The notes beneath the pieces were generated by a model. The model saw only the letters and a program-made list of their open reading frames with translations. It had not been told where the DNA came from and ran no database searches. The position numbers were made by a program, and so were the translations under genes. This document shows, in pieces, positions 38,819 through 47,706 of a stretch of DNA of 64,000 bases (position 1 is its first letter; the number at the start of each line of letters is the position of its first letter). Source of the DNA: Thermoanaerobacter ethanolicus JW 200 (GTDB lineage: Bacteria > Bacillota > Thermoanaerobacteria > Thermoanaerobacterales > Thermoanaerobacteraceae); assembly GCF_003722315.1 (NCBI RefSeq), contig NZ_CP033580.1, positions 1,673,001 to 1,737,000 on the forward strand, written 5' to 3'.

Positions 38819-40204
38819 ATGTCAGAGTTAATGCATAAATTTAAAAGACTGGGAATGAATATTGTAGTAGATCCGGTAAGTGGCTCTATCCATGTGGTAG
38901 ACGATATTATTTATGATATTTTGGACTTTTACGAAAATCACTCAAAAGAAGAAATTGTAAATTTACTTCAACATAAATATAAAAAAGAAGATATACTGGA
39001 AGCTATTGCAGAAATTGACGAATTAAAAGAAAAAGGGCTATTATTTTCAGAAGATATATATAAAGATATTGCAGTGTCGAGAAATGATTCTGTTATAAAA
39101 GCGATGTGTTTAAATGTTGCTCACGATTGCAATTTAAGGTGCAAATATTGTTTTGCTTCTACTGGGGATTTTAAAGGTAGTCGCAAGTTGATGGATTTTG
39201 AGACGGGCAAAAAAGCAATCGATTTTTTAATAAAAAGTTCTGGGAAAAGGCAAAACATTGAAGTCGATTTTTTTGGCGGTGAACCCCTTTTAAATTTTGA
39301 AGTAGTCAAGCAATTAGTAGAATATGGAAAACAGAAGGCAAAAGAAAACAAAAAGACTATCAAATTTACTATAACAACTAACGCAGTACTCTTGGATGAC
39401 GAAAAAATAAAATATTTTAATGAAAACTTTTCTAATGTGGTACTTAGTTTAGATGGAAGAAAAGAAGTAAATGACAACATGAGAATACGCGTAGACGGCA
39501 GTGGAACTTATGATACAATAGTTCCCAAAATAAAAAAGTTTGTTGAGTCAAGAGGGAAAAAGGAATACTATGTTAGAGGGACTTTTACTGCAAAAAATTT
39601 GGATTTTGCCAATGATGTGTTGCACATTGCTGATTTAGGAGTTTATGAAATATCTGTAGAGCCGGTAGTTGAAAAAGAAGATAAAGAATATACCTTAAAG
39701 GAAGAGCATTTAGAGAGAATTTTAAATGAATATGACAGATTAGCAGAAGAATATATAGAGAGATACGAAGAAGGAAGGCCTTTTTCTTTTTATCATTTTA
39801 AAATAGATTTAGAAGGAGGGCCTTGCGTTAAAAAAAGGCTTCAAGGCTGTGGTGCTGGCTTCGAGTATATAGCGGTGACTCCCGATGGGGATATTTATCC
39901 TTGCCATCAATTTGTGGGTATTGAGGAATTTAAATTAGGAAATCTTGAAGAAGGTATAACTAATAAAAAATTACAGCAAAAATTTATGGAAAGCGATATT
40001 TACAAAAGAGAAGAATGTACAAAATGTTGGGCAAGGTTCTATTGTAGTGGAGGTTGCTTTGCAAATAACTACAACATAAATGGAGATATTAATAAACCTT
40101 ATGAGCTGGCTTGTGAAATGCAAAAAAGGCGTTTTGAAAATGCGATTGCCATAAAAGCATATCAAATGCTAAAGGGTGAGGAAAATGATTATAAAGGAAT
40201 ATAA
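38819..40204 (+). CDS. scfB: SCIFF radical SAM maturase
   Basis: A 461-residue radical SAM/SPASM enzyme. The N-terminal ~90 residues form a leader-binding (RRE-like) region. The CX3CX2C cluster is C104-C108-C111 (CNLRCKYC). FFGGEPLLNFE follows, and the C-terminal SPASM domain carries cysteines in GCGAGFEYIAV, YPCHQF, CTKCWARFYCSGGC and ELACEM for auxiliary clusters. It installs thioethers in ScfA. It starts 65 bases after scfA and overlaps the next gene by 20. Confidence 0.96.
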   Translation: MSELMHKFKRLGMNIVVDPVSGSIHVVDDIIYDILDFYENHSKEEIVNLLQHKYKKEDILEAIAEIDELKEKGLLFSEDIYKDIAVSRNDSVIKAMCLNVAHDCNLRCKYCFASTGDFKGSRKLMDFETGKKAIDFLIKSSGKRQNIEVDFFGGEPLLNFEVVKQLVEYGKQKAKENKKTIKFTITTNAVLLDDEKIKYFNENFSNVVLSLDGRKEVNDNMRIRVDGSGTYDTIVPKIKKFVESRGKKEYYVRGTFTAKNLDFANDVLHIADLGVYEISVEPVVEKEDKEYTLKEEHLERILNEYDRLAEEYIERYEEGRPFSFYHFKIDLEGGPCVKKRLQGCGAGFEYIAVTPDGDIYPCHQFVGIEEFKLGNLEEGITNKKLQQKFMESDIYKREECTKCWARFYCSGGCFANNYNINGDINKPYELACEMQKRRFENAIAIKAYQMLKGEENDYKGI

Positions 40205-40742
40205 GGGTATGAAACCCAAAATAGATGATGAGGCGTATATAGCGGAAACAGCAGAGGTTATTGGAGATGTAGAAATAAAAAAAGATGCAAATATATGGTA
40301 TGGGGCTGTGCTAAGAGGAGATATAGATAAAATAGTTGTTGGAGAAGGAACTAATATACAAGATAATTGTGTTGTACATGTTACAGAGGGACATCCCTGT
40401 TATATAGGAAATTACTGCACAATAGGACATGGGGCGATAGTCCATGCTTGCAAGATAGGAAATAGTGTGCTAATAGGTATGGGAGCAATTATATTAGATG
40501 ATGCAGAAATAGGAGATAATTGTATAATAGGAGCAGGATCACTAGTGACAGGAGGTAAAAAGATTCCTGAGGGCAGTCTTGCTTTTGGGAATCCTGCAAA
40601 AGTTATAAGGAAACTTACTCAAGAGGAAATTGAAAATATTCATCGCTCCTATGAACATTATGTAGAATTAGCAAAATTGCATTTTTCTAACTTTGGGCAA
40701 TTGACCGTTTACAATAAAAGTAATATAATAGAAAATAGTTAA
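40185..40742 (+). CDS. gamma-carbonic anhydrase family protein
   Basis: A 185-residue left-handed beta-helix (hexapeptide repeats such as VIGDVEIKKDANIW). Putative metal His ligands are in NCVVHVTEGHP and in GHGAIVHACKIG, the gamma-CA triad. ATG 40185 follows GGGTGAGG; an upstream GTG (40176) lies in that site. It overlaps scfB by 20 bases, so it is in the SCIFF operon. Many such proteins are not proven carbonic anhydrases. Confidence 0.88.
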   Translation: MIIKEYKGMKPKIDDEAYIAETAEVIGDVEIKKDANIWYGAVLRGDIDKIVVGEGTNIQDNCVVHVTEGHPCYIGNYCTIGHGAIVHACKIGNSVLIGMGAIILDDAEIGDNCIIGAGSLVTGGKKIPEGSLAFGNPAKVIRKLTQEEIENIHRSYEHYVELAKLHFSNFGQLTVYNKSNIIENS

Positions 40743-40761
40743 ACTACGAAGGAGGATTCGA

Positions 40762-41997
40762 ATGAGAAGTAGAGGTTTTATCAAATTTTTTTCTGTAATC
40801 ATTGTTGCAGCAATAGTTGCATATATAGCCTTTTTTGGAATAAAGGCAGGCAATTATTCTATAAGCCCAGTACAGGATCACATGAGATTGGGGCTAGACT
40901 TAAGAGGAGGCGTTTATGTATTAGAAGAAGCACAAGGTAATGTTACACAAGATGCGATAAATAAAGCTATTGCAGTCATAAGGAACAGGGTAGATGCTCT
41001 TGGCGTGACACAGCCTGTAATAAGTCAACAGGGGTCAAATAGAATTCGTGTAGAGTTGCCTGGCATGAATGACCCTGATAGGGCAATAGAGATAATAGGT
41101 AAAACTGCTCAATTGAAGTTTGTTGGTCCAGATGGTCAGGTTATTTTAACAGGTGCTAATGTAAAAGATTCAAAAGCAGTATATGCTCAAACTCAAACAG
41201 GAATCCAGCAACCAGAAGTTACGTTAGTACTTGATGCTGAAGGAACAAAAAAATTTGCAGAAGCCACTCAAAAATTTTTAAATCAACCTATTGCAATAGT
41301 TTTAGATGATAAGGTAATATCAGCTCCGACAGTGCAAAGTGTTATCACAAATGGAAATGCGGTGATTACTGGTTTGAAGGACTTCCAAGAAGCATCTGAA
41401 TTAGCTACACTTATAAGAGCTGGTTCTTTGCCTGTCACATTAAAACCCATAGCTTATAGTTCTGTAGGTGCAACGTTAGGTCCGAGTGCTTTGAATGCTA
41501 GCTTAAAAGCTGGTATATACGGTACTTTACTGGTTATGTTGTTTATGATAGCTTTTTATAGATTACCTGGTTTTGTAGCAGACTTAGCCTTATTAATATA
41601 TATATTAATAAACTTCATCGTTTATGCGTTATTTAATATAACATTAGATTTGCCAGGTATTGCAGGTTTCTTATTGTCAATAGGTATGGCTGTCGATACT
41701 AATATTTTAATTTTTGAAAGATTTAAAGAGGAATTGTGGGCAGGTAAAAGCATAAGACCTGCTTTAGATGCCGGCTTCGCGAAAGCTTTTAGGGCAGTAT
41801 TTGATGCTAATATAACCACTATAATTGGAGCTATTATCCTTTTCTACTTGGGTTCAGGAAATGTTAAAGGATTTGCTTTAACACTTCTAATAGGTGTGAC
41901 ATCCAGCTTATTCACAGCTATAACTGTAACGAGATTTTTGTTGCATGCGCTTCTTGATATGGACTTGACAAAGAATATAAAACTTTATGGAGCATAG
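40762..41997 (+). CDS. secD: protein translocase subunit SecD
   Basis: A 411-residue membrane protein. One N-terminal membrane segment, an extracellular P1 domain (LGLDLRGGVYVLEEA, then VIRNRVDALGV), and five more segments with SIGMAVDTNILIFERFKEE. It uses the proton or sodium gradient to pull secreted proteins. AAGGAGG precedes ATG 40762. Confidence 0.96.
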   Translation: MRSRGFIKFFSVIIVAAIVAYIAFFGIKAGNYSISPVQDHMRLGLDLRGGVYVLEEAQGNVTQDAINKAIAVIRNRVDALGVTQPVISQQGSNRIRVELPGMNDPDRAIEIIGKTAQLKFVGPDGQVILTGANVKDSKAVYAQTQTGIQQPEVTLVLDAEGTKKFAEATQKFLNQPIAIVLDDKVISAPTVQSVITNGNAVITGLKDFQEASELATLIRAGSLPVTLKPIAYSSVGATLGPSALNASLKAGIYGTLLVMLFMIAFYRLPGFVADLALLIYILINFIVYALFNITLDLPGIAGFLLSIGMAVDTNILIFERFKEELWAGKSIRPALDAGFAKAFRAVFDANITTIIGAIILFYLGSGNVKGFALTLLIGVTSSLFTAITVTRFLLHALLDMDLTKNIKLYGA

Positions 41998-42009
41998 GAG
42001 GGGAATTGA

Positions 42010-42921
42010 GTGAACCAACATAGATTTCATATAGATGTCATTGGCAAAACGAAAATTTGGTTTGCGATATCAGGGATTATGATTTTAATTGGCGTAATAG
42101 CTATGCTTGTAAATGGATTTAATTGGGGAATAGATTTTACTGGCGGAACAATAATGGAGTTTAAAATTGGCAAATCTTTTGATACGAAGGATATAATTAA
42201 AATTTTAAACGAATATAAAGTTAAAGACTATCAAATACAAAAAATAGGGACAAAAGGTGATCATGTTTCAATAAAGACAAGTCCTATTTCCAATGAAACG
42301 CGGCTTTCAATAATAAAAGATATCGAAAAAAAATACAACTTAACAGAAAATGACTTAATAATGTCACAGCAAGTTGGGCCTTCTTTAGGAGCTGAGATAA
42401 AATTTGGAATGATACTAGCGCTTTTAGTAGCTTCTGCAGTGATGCTTACCTATTTAGGCTTTAGATTTAATTTTGAAATGAGCTTGGCAGCAGTTGTTGG
42501 ATTATTGCATAATGTGATAATATTAATTTCAATTTACGCTATTTTCAAAATAACAGTAGACTCGCCTTTTATAGCGGCTCTTTTGACAGTATTTAGCTAT
42601 TCTCTTCACGATACTATTGTAATTTTTGACAGAATAAGAGATAATTTAAAAAGTATGAGAAGATCTGATTATGCAGAAATTGCGAATGTGAGCATAAACC
42701 AGACTCTTACACGGTCGATAAACGTAGTTTTGACAGTATTAATTATGCTAGTTTTAATGTATTTCTTAGGACCTAAGGCATTGAAAGATTTCGCATTGCC
42801 TTTACTTATTGGTATAACTTGGGGAGCATATTCTTCGATATTTATCTCTACTCCTCTTTGGGTATTAATTAAAAATAGGGAAAAGAGAAGAAAAACCTCT
42901 AATAAACCTGCAAAAGCTTAA
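42010..42921 (+). CDS. secF: protein translocase subunit SecF
   Basis: A 303-residue partner of SecD with six membrane segments. GIDFTGGTIMEFKIG opens the periplasmic-type domain and SLHDTIVIFDRIRDN is the SecF signature. GTG 42010 follows GGAGGGG closely. Separate secD and secF genes differ from the fused secDF of Bacillus. Confidence 0.95.
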   Translation: MNQHRFHIDVIGKTKIWFAISGIMILIGVIAMLVNGFNWGIDFTGGTIMEFKIGKSFDTKDIIKILNEYKVKDYQIQKIGTKGDHVSIKTSPISNETRLSIIKDIEKKYNLTENDLIMSQQVGPSLGAEIKFGMILALLVASAVMLTYLGFRFNFEMSLAAVVGLLHNVIILISIYAIFKITVDSPFIAALLTVFSYSLHDTIVIFDRIRDNLKSMRRSDYAEIANVSINQTLTRSINVVLTVLIMLVLMYFLGPKALKDFALPLLIGITWGAYSSIFISTPLWVLIKNREKRRKTSNKPAKA

Positions 42922-42939
42922 GTTTAAGTAATATAAAAA

Positions 42940-42990
42940 ATATAGTGGCATAATATCTCTTTTCTGAGAGATAATGCTACTATATTTTTA
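42940..42990 (+). terminator. intrinsic terminator after secF
   Basis: A long imperfect stem pairs ATATAGTGGCAT plus ATCTCT with AGAGAT plus ATGCTACTATAT, with T5 after it. Confidence 0.82.
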
Positions 42991-43003
42991 TTGAGGTGAA
43001 ACG

Positions 43004-44671
43004 ATGAATTTGCCTTTTATTTTTAGAAACAAAAAAATTGCCAAAAGGTATAGAGAAATATTGAAGGTTTTAACAAAAAATGGCTTTGGTTTTATTTCTG
43101 ATATTTTGTTAAAAGGTGGACATATACCTTTTCATATACTGAAAAGTCATGATTACATGGAAGTTGGAGAGAGGATTAGGAAAACATTGGAGGAATTAGG
43201 TCCTACTTTTATAAAAATGGGACAGCTTTTAAGTACAAGAGGAGACCTTATTCCTCATAATATTTTGTTGGAACTTGCTAAACTTCAAGATGATGTAGAA
43301 CCAGAAGACTTTGTAGCTATAAAGAATATTTTAGAAAGTGAATTAAAAGGCAAAATATCAGATTTTTTCATTTATTTTGATGAAACTCCTATTGCTTCAG
43401 CTTCTATTGGACAAGTTTATAGGGCAAAAATTAAAGAAGGGAAAGATGTCGTTGTTAAAGTACAGCGTCCAGAAGTATCCCAAAAGATAAATGCTGATAT
43501 AATAATTCTAAAGAATATTGCTAAAATTTTGAATGAGCGTATAGTTGATGCTCCTTTGGATTTTGTAGAAATTGTTGATGAATTAGCCGAATCTCTTCTC
43601 AATGAATTGGATTACACACAAGAAGGGAATAATGCCGAACGCTTTAGAGAAAATTTTGAAAAGGAAAGTTATATCTACATACCTAAAGTATATTGGGAAT
43701 ACACTACAAAGCGCGTTCTTACAATGGAGTACGTAGAAGGTATAAGTGTAAAAAATAGAGATTTACTTGTTAAAAAAGGCTTTGATTTAAAGAAAATTGC
43801 AAGAGAGGGAGCATGGGCTATATTTTTACAAGTTTATGAATTTGGCCTTTTCCATGGAGATCCTCATCCTGGCAATATATTAATCACAAATGATGGCAAA
43901 ATTTCTTATATTGATTTTGGAATTGTAGGCTACCTTGATAAATCCTCAAGGGAAATGATAATTGACCTTTTTAAAGCTTTTGCTGAGAATGATATTGAGG
44001 AAGTAATAGAAGTTTTATCGGATGTAGGGGCCATAAGGCCTGATACTAACCTTAGAACTCTTAAGTCTGATTTGAGCCATATAATAAATTATTTTTACAA
44101 CACTCCACTAAAAAATATCAGTGTGAACGATTCAATGAGGAAAATAATGTCAACTGTTTATAAGCACAAGCTGATCTTGCCTCCAGAGTTTACTTTACTC
44201 CTCAAGTCTTTAGCTACAGTAGAAGGTGTGGGCAGAAGCTTAGATCCCGATTTTAGCATTTCTAGTGTAGCAAAAGATTTTATAAAGCAGGTATATTTGA
44301 GAAATATTAGTTTAACTAAAATATTAAAAGAAAACTCCAAAGATTTACATAAAGCAATAATAGTATTGAGAAAACTTCCTTCTAAAATCCAAAGTATAAT
44401 GACAAAGCTTATAAAAGACGATATAAAAGTGAGAATAAACATTGATGAAAGTGAAAGCTTGCGTTACGATTTAAATATTATGGTAAATAAAGTTATTGTA
44501 AGTATCATAGCATCAGCATTGATTGTAGCTTCTTCATTGGTTTTGACATTTCAAGGGGGATATAAAGTTTTCGGCTACAATGCATTGGGGCTTTTTGGTT
44601 ATGTAGTTGCTTTATTTCTATGTTTGTGGGTCTTCTACCGAATCTTTATAGTTGAGAGGAGAAAAAAATAG
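43004..44671 (+). CDS. ubiB: ABC1/UbiB-family atypical kinase
   Basis: A 555-residue UbiB-like (AarF/COQ8) protein. The KxGQ-type motif is present as KMGQLLSTRGDLIP; ASIGQVYRAKI is the Ala-rich loop, VVKVQRP carries the Lys, and HGDPHPGN and YIDFGIVG are catalytic. Two C-terminal membrane segments lie at about 495-545. The family supports isoprenoid lipid or quinone metabolism. Since clostridial thermophiles usually lack ubiquinone, the substrate here is unclear. Confidence 0.9.
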   Translation: MNLPFIFRNKKIAKRYREILKVLTKNGFGFISDILLKGGHIPFHILKSHDYMEVGERIRKTLEELGPTFIKMGQLLSTRGDLIPHNILLELAKLQDDVEPEDFVAIKNILESELKGKISDFFIYFDETPIASASIGQVYRAKIKEGKDVVVKVQRPEVSQKINADIIILKNIAKILNERIVDAPLDFVEIVDELAESLLNELDYTQEGNNAERFRENFEKESYIYIPKVYWEYTTKRVLTMEYVEGISVKNRDLLVKKGFDLKKIAREGAWAIFLQVYEFGLFHGDPHPGNILITNDGKISYIDFGIVGYLDKSSREMIIDLFKAFAENDIEEVIEVLSDVGAIRPDTNLRTLKSDLSHIINYFYNTPLKNISVNDSMRKIMSTVYKHKLILPPEFTLLLKSLATVEGVGRSLDPDFSISSVAKDFIKQVYLRNISLTKILKENSKDLHKAIIVLRKLPSKIQSIMTKLIKDDIKVRINIDESESLRYDLNIMVNKVIVSIIASALIVASSLVLTFQGGYKVFGYNALGLFGYVVALFLCLWVFYRIFIVERRKK

Positions 44672-44679
44672 GAGAATTT

Positions 44680-47127
44680 GTGGGTGATTTGATGTCCAAA
44701 ATTTACAGGTGGATTTTGAAGGAAAATCCAAATCTTCAACTTACTCAAGAAATACAAAGAGAATACGGGTTACACAAAATAATTGCTGATATACTTTCAT
44801 CAAAATTAAATGCCCAAGAAGTTAAGAATTTTTTAAATCCTGATTTAAAAGATTTGTATTCTCCTTATCTCCTGAGGGGTATAAAAGAGGCAAAAGAATT
44901 GATACAACAACATATCGCCTTGAAGGATCTAATCACCATTTACGGTGATTACGATGTAGATGGAATTACTGCCACCTCTGTTTTATATTTAACCTTAAAA
45001 AAATTAGGAGCAAAAGTGGATTATTATATACCGGAAAGATTAGTTGAAGGATATGGTATAAATGAAGAAGCAATAGATAAAATTGCACAAAGAGGAACAA
45101 AACTTATAATTAGTGTAGATTGCGGTATAACCTCTGTTAAGGAAGTGGAAAAAGCCCAATTTTTAGGAATAGACGTGATAATAACTGACCACCACAGTAT
45201 CCCTAAGGAGATACCACAAGCAGATGTGGTGATAAATCCCCATTTGCCTGATATTGAATATCCTTTTTGTGACCTGGCAGGGGTAGGGGTTGCTTTTAAA
45301 CTGTCACAAGCTCTTATTGGAGAAGAAGCTTATGAACTTTTGGATATTGTTTCAATAGGAACTATTGCAGATATTGTCCCTTTATTAGGAGAAAATAGAA
45401 TAATTGTAAAAGAAGGACTAAAAAGACTAAATGAAACACGAAATATAGGTTTAAAAGCCCTCATAAAAGCTTCTGGATTGCAAAATATTGAGATTGATGA
45501 ATATCATGTGGGATTTATATTAGCTCCTCGCCTCAATGCTGCAGGGCGATTAAGAAGTGCAGAAGCGGCTGTGAGGTTATTGATAAGCCAAGATGAAAAA
45601 GAAGTAAAAGAGATAGCAGAATATTTAAATCAAGAAAATTTAAATAGGCAACAAATAGAAAATCAAATACTTCAGGAAGCAATCAAAAAAATAAAAGAGA
45701 CGGTTGATTTAAATAAGGAAAAAGTAATTGTACTGTGGGATAAAAATTGGCATCCAGGTGTTATTGGAATTGTGGCATCCCGGATAACAGAAAGGTTTCA
45801 TAGACCTTCTATACTTATAAGTTTAGGAGAAGGGGAAGGAAAAGGTTCAGGGCGAAGCATAGAAGGCTTTAATTTGTATAAAGCATTAGAATACTGTAAA
45901 GATTATTTGATAAAATATGGCGGTCATGAAATGGCTGCTGGAATAAATATTGAAAAAAACAATTTGGAGATTTTTAAAACTAAGATAAATGAATACGCTG
46001 CTACGGTGCTTAGTGATCTTGATTTAATTCCAAGTTTAAGAATAGATGCAAAGGTTAAAAATGAAAAGATAGATATAGAAATAGCTAAACAAGTTCAAAG
46101 GTTTAAACCTTTTGGCAGCAATAATCCTCGGCCTAATTTTTTATTTGAGGGTTTGACAGTTACAAAAGTATTTGACTTAAATGGTGGAAAATACAAAAAA
46201 ATCATCGCACAAAAAGACAAGTTTGGGTATGAGCTTATGTTATTTGATGTATCAGACCAGGGAAACGATGTAAAAATAGGAGATATAATAGATGTTGTGG
46301 GAAGCATTGAAATAAACAGCTGGAATGGTATAGAGTCAGTAATGATAAATGTAAAAGATTTAAGAATTAAGTTACCTTTGTTTTCCTATTATAAAAACTT
46401 GAGCAAAATCATGGTAGAGTATCATCCCGAGAAAAAAGAGATAGACAAAAAAGTTGATTATATAATTGACCAAAGAGGAATTAATAACAAGTGGGAATAT
46501 GTGCTAAAACTTTTTAAAAGAGAAGGCAAAACGGTTGTCATAGTAAATACAGTTGTAGAACTTAAGTCATTACTTAGATATCTCAGAAAAGAAAAGTTTT
46601 TGGATTTTTCATTATGTAATGGAGATTGTGAAAAGGAAAATGGTATACTATTTTTCCCAAATTCTTTAAAACCATTGAAGTACTATGATGATATAATTAT
46701 TTACGATATACCATTTAAAAAAGAAATCTTTTACCGCATCCTTTCTCATTCACAAGGAAAGAGGATTCATTTAGTTTTTAAAGAAGCAGATATATATTAT
46801 AACTTAAAATCCTTTGACGAAATTTTTCCTCAAAGAAAGGACTTTATTAAACTTTACAAATTTATAGAAGAAGGAAACAACATTTTATTTAAAGATCATT
46901 TGCATCCACAACTGAATTTAAATCCAATAAAATTTTCATTTTGCATAAAAGCAATGAAAGAAATAGGATTGATAAATGTAAAAGAACGTGATAATATTTT
47001 TATGTTAAGTAATAATTCTGTGTCACAAAAGGTTAATATTGAACAAACTCAAATAATGCAACAGATATTTTCAGCTAAAAAAGAGTTTATTGAATTTGCC
47101 AAGTTCATTGTCAGCCAGAAAATTTAA
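44680..47127 (+). CDS. recJ: single-stranded DNA exonuclease RecJ
   Basis: An 815-residue 5'-3' exonuclease. DHH domain motifs YGDYDVDGITA, SVDCGIT and ITDHHSIP; DHHA1 motif GSGRSIEGFNLYKAL with GGHEMAAG; an OB region (NNPRPNFLFEG) and a long C-terminal extension usual in Firmicutes. GTG 44680 has GGAG close upstream; ATG 44692 is an alternative. Confidence 0.94.
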   Translation: MGDLMSKIYRWILKENPNLQLTQEIQREYGLHKIIADILSSKLNAQEVKNFLNPDLKDLYSPYLLRGIKEAKELIQQHIALKDLITIYGDYDVDGITATSVLYLTLKKLGAKVDYYIPERLVEGYGINEEAIDKIAQRGTKLIISVDCGITSVKEVEKAQFLGIDVIITDHHSIPKEIPQADVVINPHLPDIEYPFCDLAGVGVAFKLSQALIGEEAYELLDIVSIGTIADIVPLLGENRIIVKEGLKRLNETRNIGLKALIKASGLQNIEIDEYHVGFILAPRLNAAGRLRSAEAAVRLLISQDEKEVKEIAEYLNQENLNRQQIENQILQEAIKKIKETVDLNKEKVIVLWDKNWHPGVIGIVASRITERFHRPSILISLGEGEGKGSGRSIEGFNLYKALEYCKDYLIKYGGHEMAAGINIEKNNLEIFKTKINEYAATVLSDLDLIPSLRIDAKVKNEKIDIEIAKQVQRFKPFGSNNPRPNFLFEGLTVTKVFDLNGGKYKKIIAQKDKFGYELMLFDVSDQGNDVKIGDIIDVVGSIEINSWNGIESVMINVKDLRIKLPLFSYYKNLSKIMVEYHPEKKEIDKKVDYIIDQRGINNKWEYVLKLFKREGKTVVIVNTVVELKSLLRYLRKEKFLDFSLCNGDCEKENGILFFPNSLKPLKYYDDIIIYDIPFKKEIFYRILSHSQGKRIHLVFKEADIYYNLKSFDEIFPQRKDFIKLYKFIEEGNNILFKDHLHPQLNLNPIKFSFCIKAMKEIGLINVKERDNIFMLSNNSVSQKVNIEQTQIMQQIFSAKKEFIEFAKFIVSQKI

Positions 47128-47140
47128 GGAGGTTTTTGTA

Positions 47141-47662
47141 ATGACGCTGGAAGAAATTAAAATGATGATTAGAGAAATACCTGATTTTCCTAAAAAAGGA
47201 ATAAAATTTAAAGATATTACACCTGTTTTAAAAGATGCGAAAGCTTTTAATTATTCTATAGAAATGCTGGCTAAGGCATTGGAAGGGAGAAAATTTGATC
47301 TCATTGCTGCTCCGGAAGCAAGAGGCTTTTTGTTTGGAGCGCCACTGGCTTACAGATTAGGAGTAGGATTTGTTCCTGTAAGAAAACCGGGTAAATTGCC
47401 GGCAGAGACTTTAAGCTATGAATATGAACTGGAATATGGAACAGATTCTCTTGAAATACACAAAGATGCTGTTTTAGAGGGACAAAGAGTAGTGATAGTC
47501 GACGATTTGTTGGCGACAGGAGGCACAATTTACGCTTCTGCAAAATTGGTGGAAAGCTTAGGGGGAATTGTAGATTCTATTATTTTCTTGACTGAATTAA
47601 CTTTTTTAGATGGTAGAAAAAAGCTTGACGGATATGATATAATTTCATTAATAAAGTTTTAA
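47141..47662 (+). CDS. apt: adenine phosphoribosyltransferase
   Basis: A 173-residue purine salvage enzyme: IREIPDFPKKGIKFKDITP start, AAPEARGFLFGAPL, and the PRPP loop VVIVDDLLATGGT. AAGGAGG precedes ATG 47141; an upstream ATG at 47090 is inside recJ. The order recJ-apt-rel is widely conserved in Firmicutes. Confidence 0.97.
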   Translation: MTLEEIKMMIREIPDFPKKGIKFKDITPVLKDAKAFNYSIEMLAKALEGRKFDLIAAPEARGFLFGAPLAYRLGVGFVPVRKPGKLPAETLSYEYELEYGTDSLEIHKDAVLEGQRVVIVDDLLATGGTIYASAKLVESLGGIVDSIIFLTELTFLDGRKKLDGYDIISLIKF

Positions 47663-47665
47663 TCA

Positions 47666-47686
47666 AAAGTGGCTTTGAGCCACTTT
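47666..47686 (+). terminator. weak terminator-like hairpin after apt
   Basis: AAAGTGGCT and AGCCACTTT pair around TTG. The following AATTAT is a poor T-run, so termination would be partial. Confidence 0.5.
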
Positions 47687-47706
47687 AATTATAAGGTGTG
47701 ATAACT

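Noticed and set aside
41622-41819. Short antisense frames in secD and many housekeeping genes
   Set aside because: No start signals and no recognisable domains; they follow from purine-rich sense codons.
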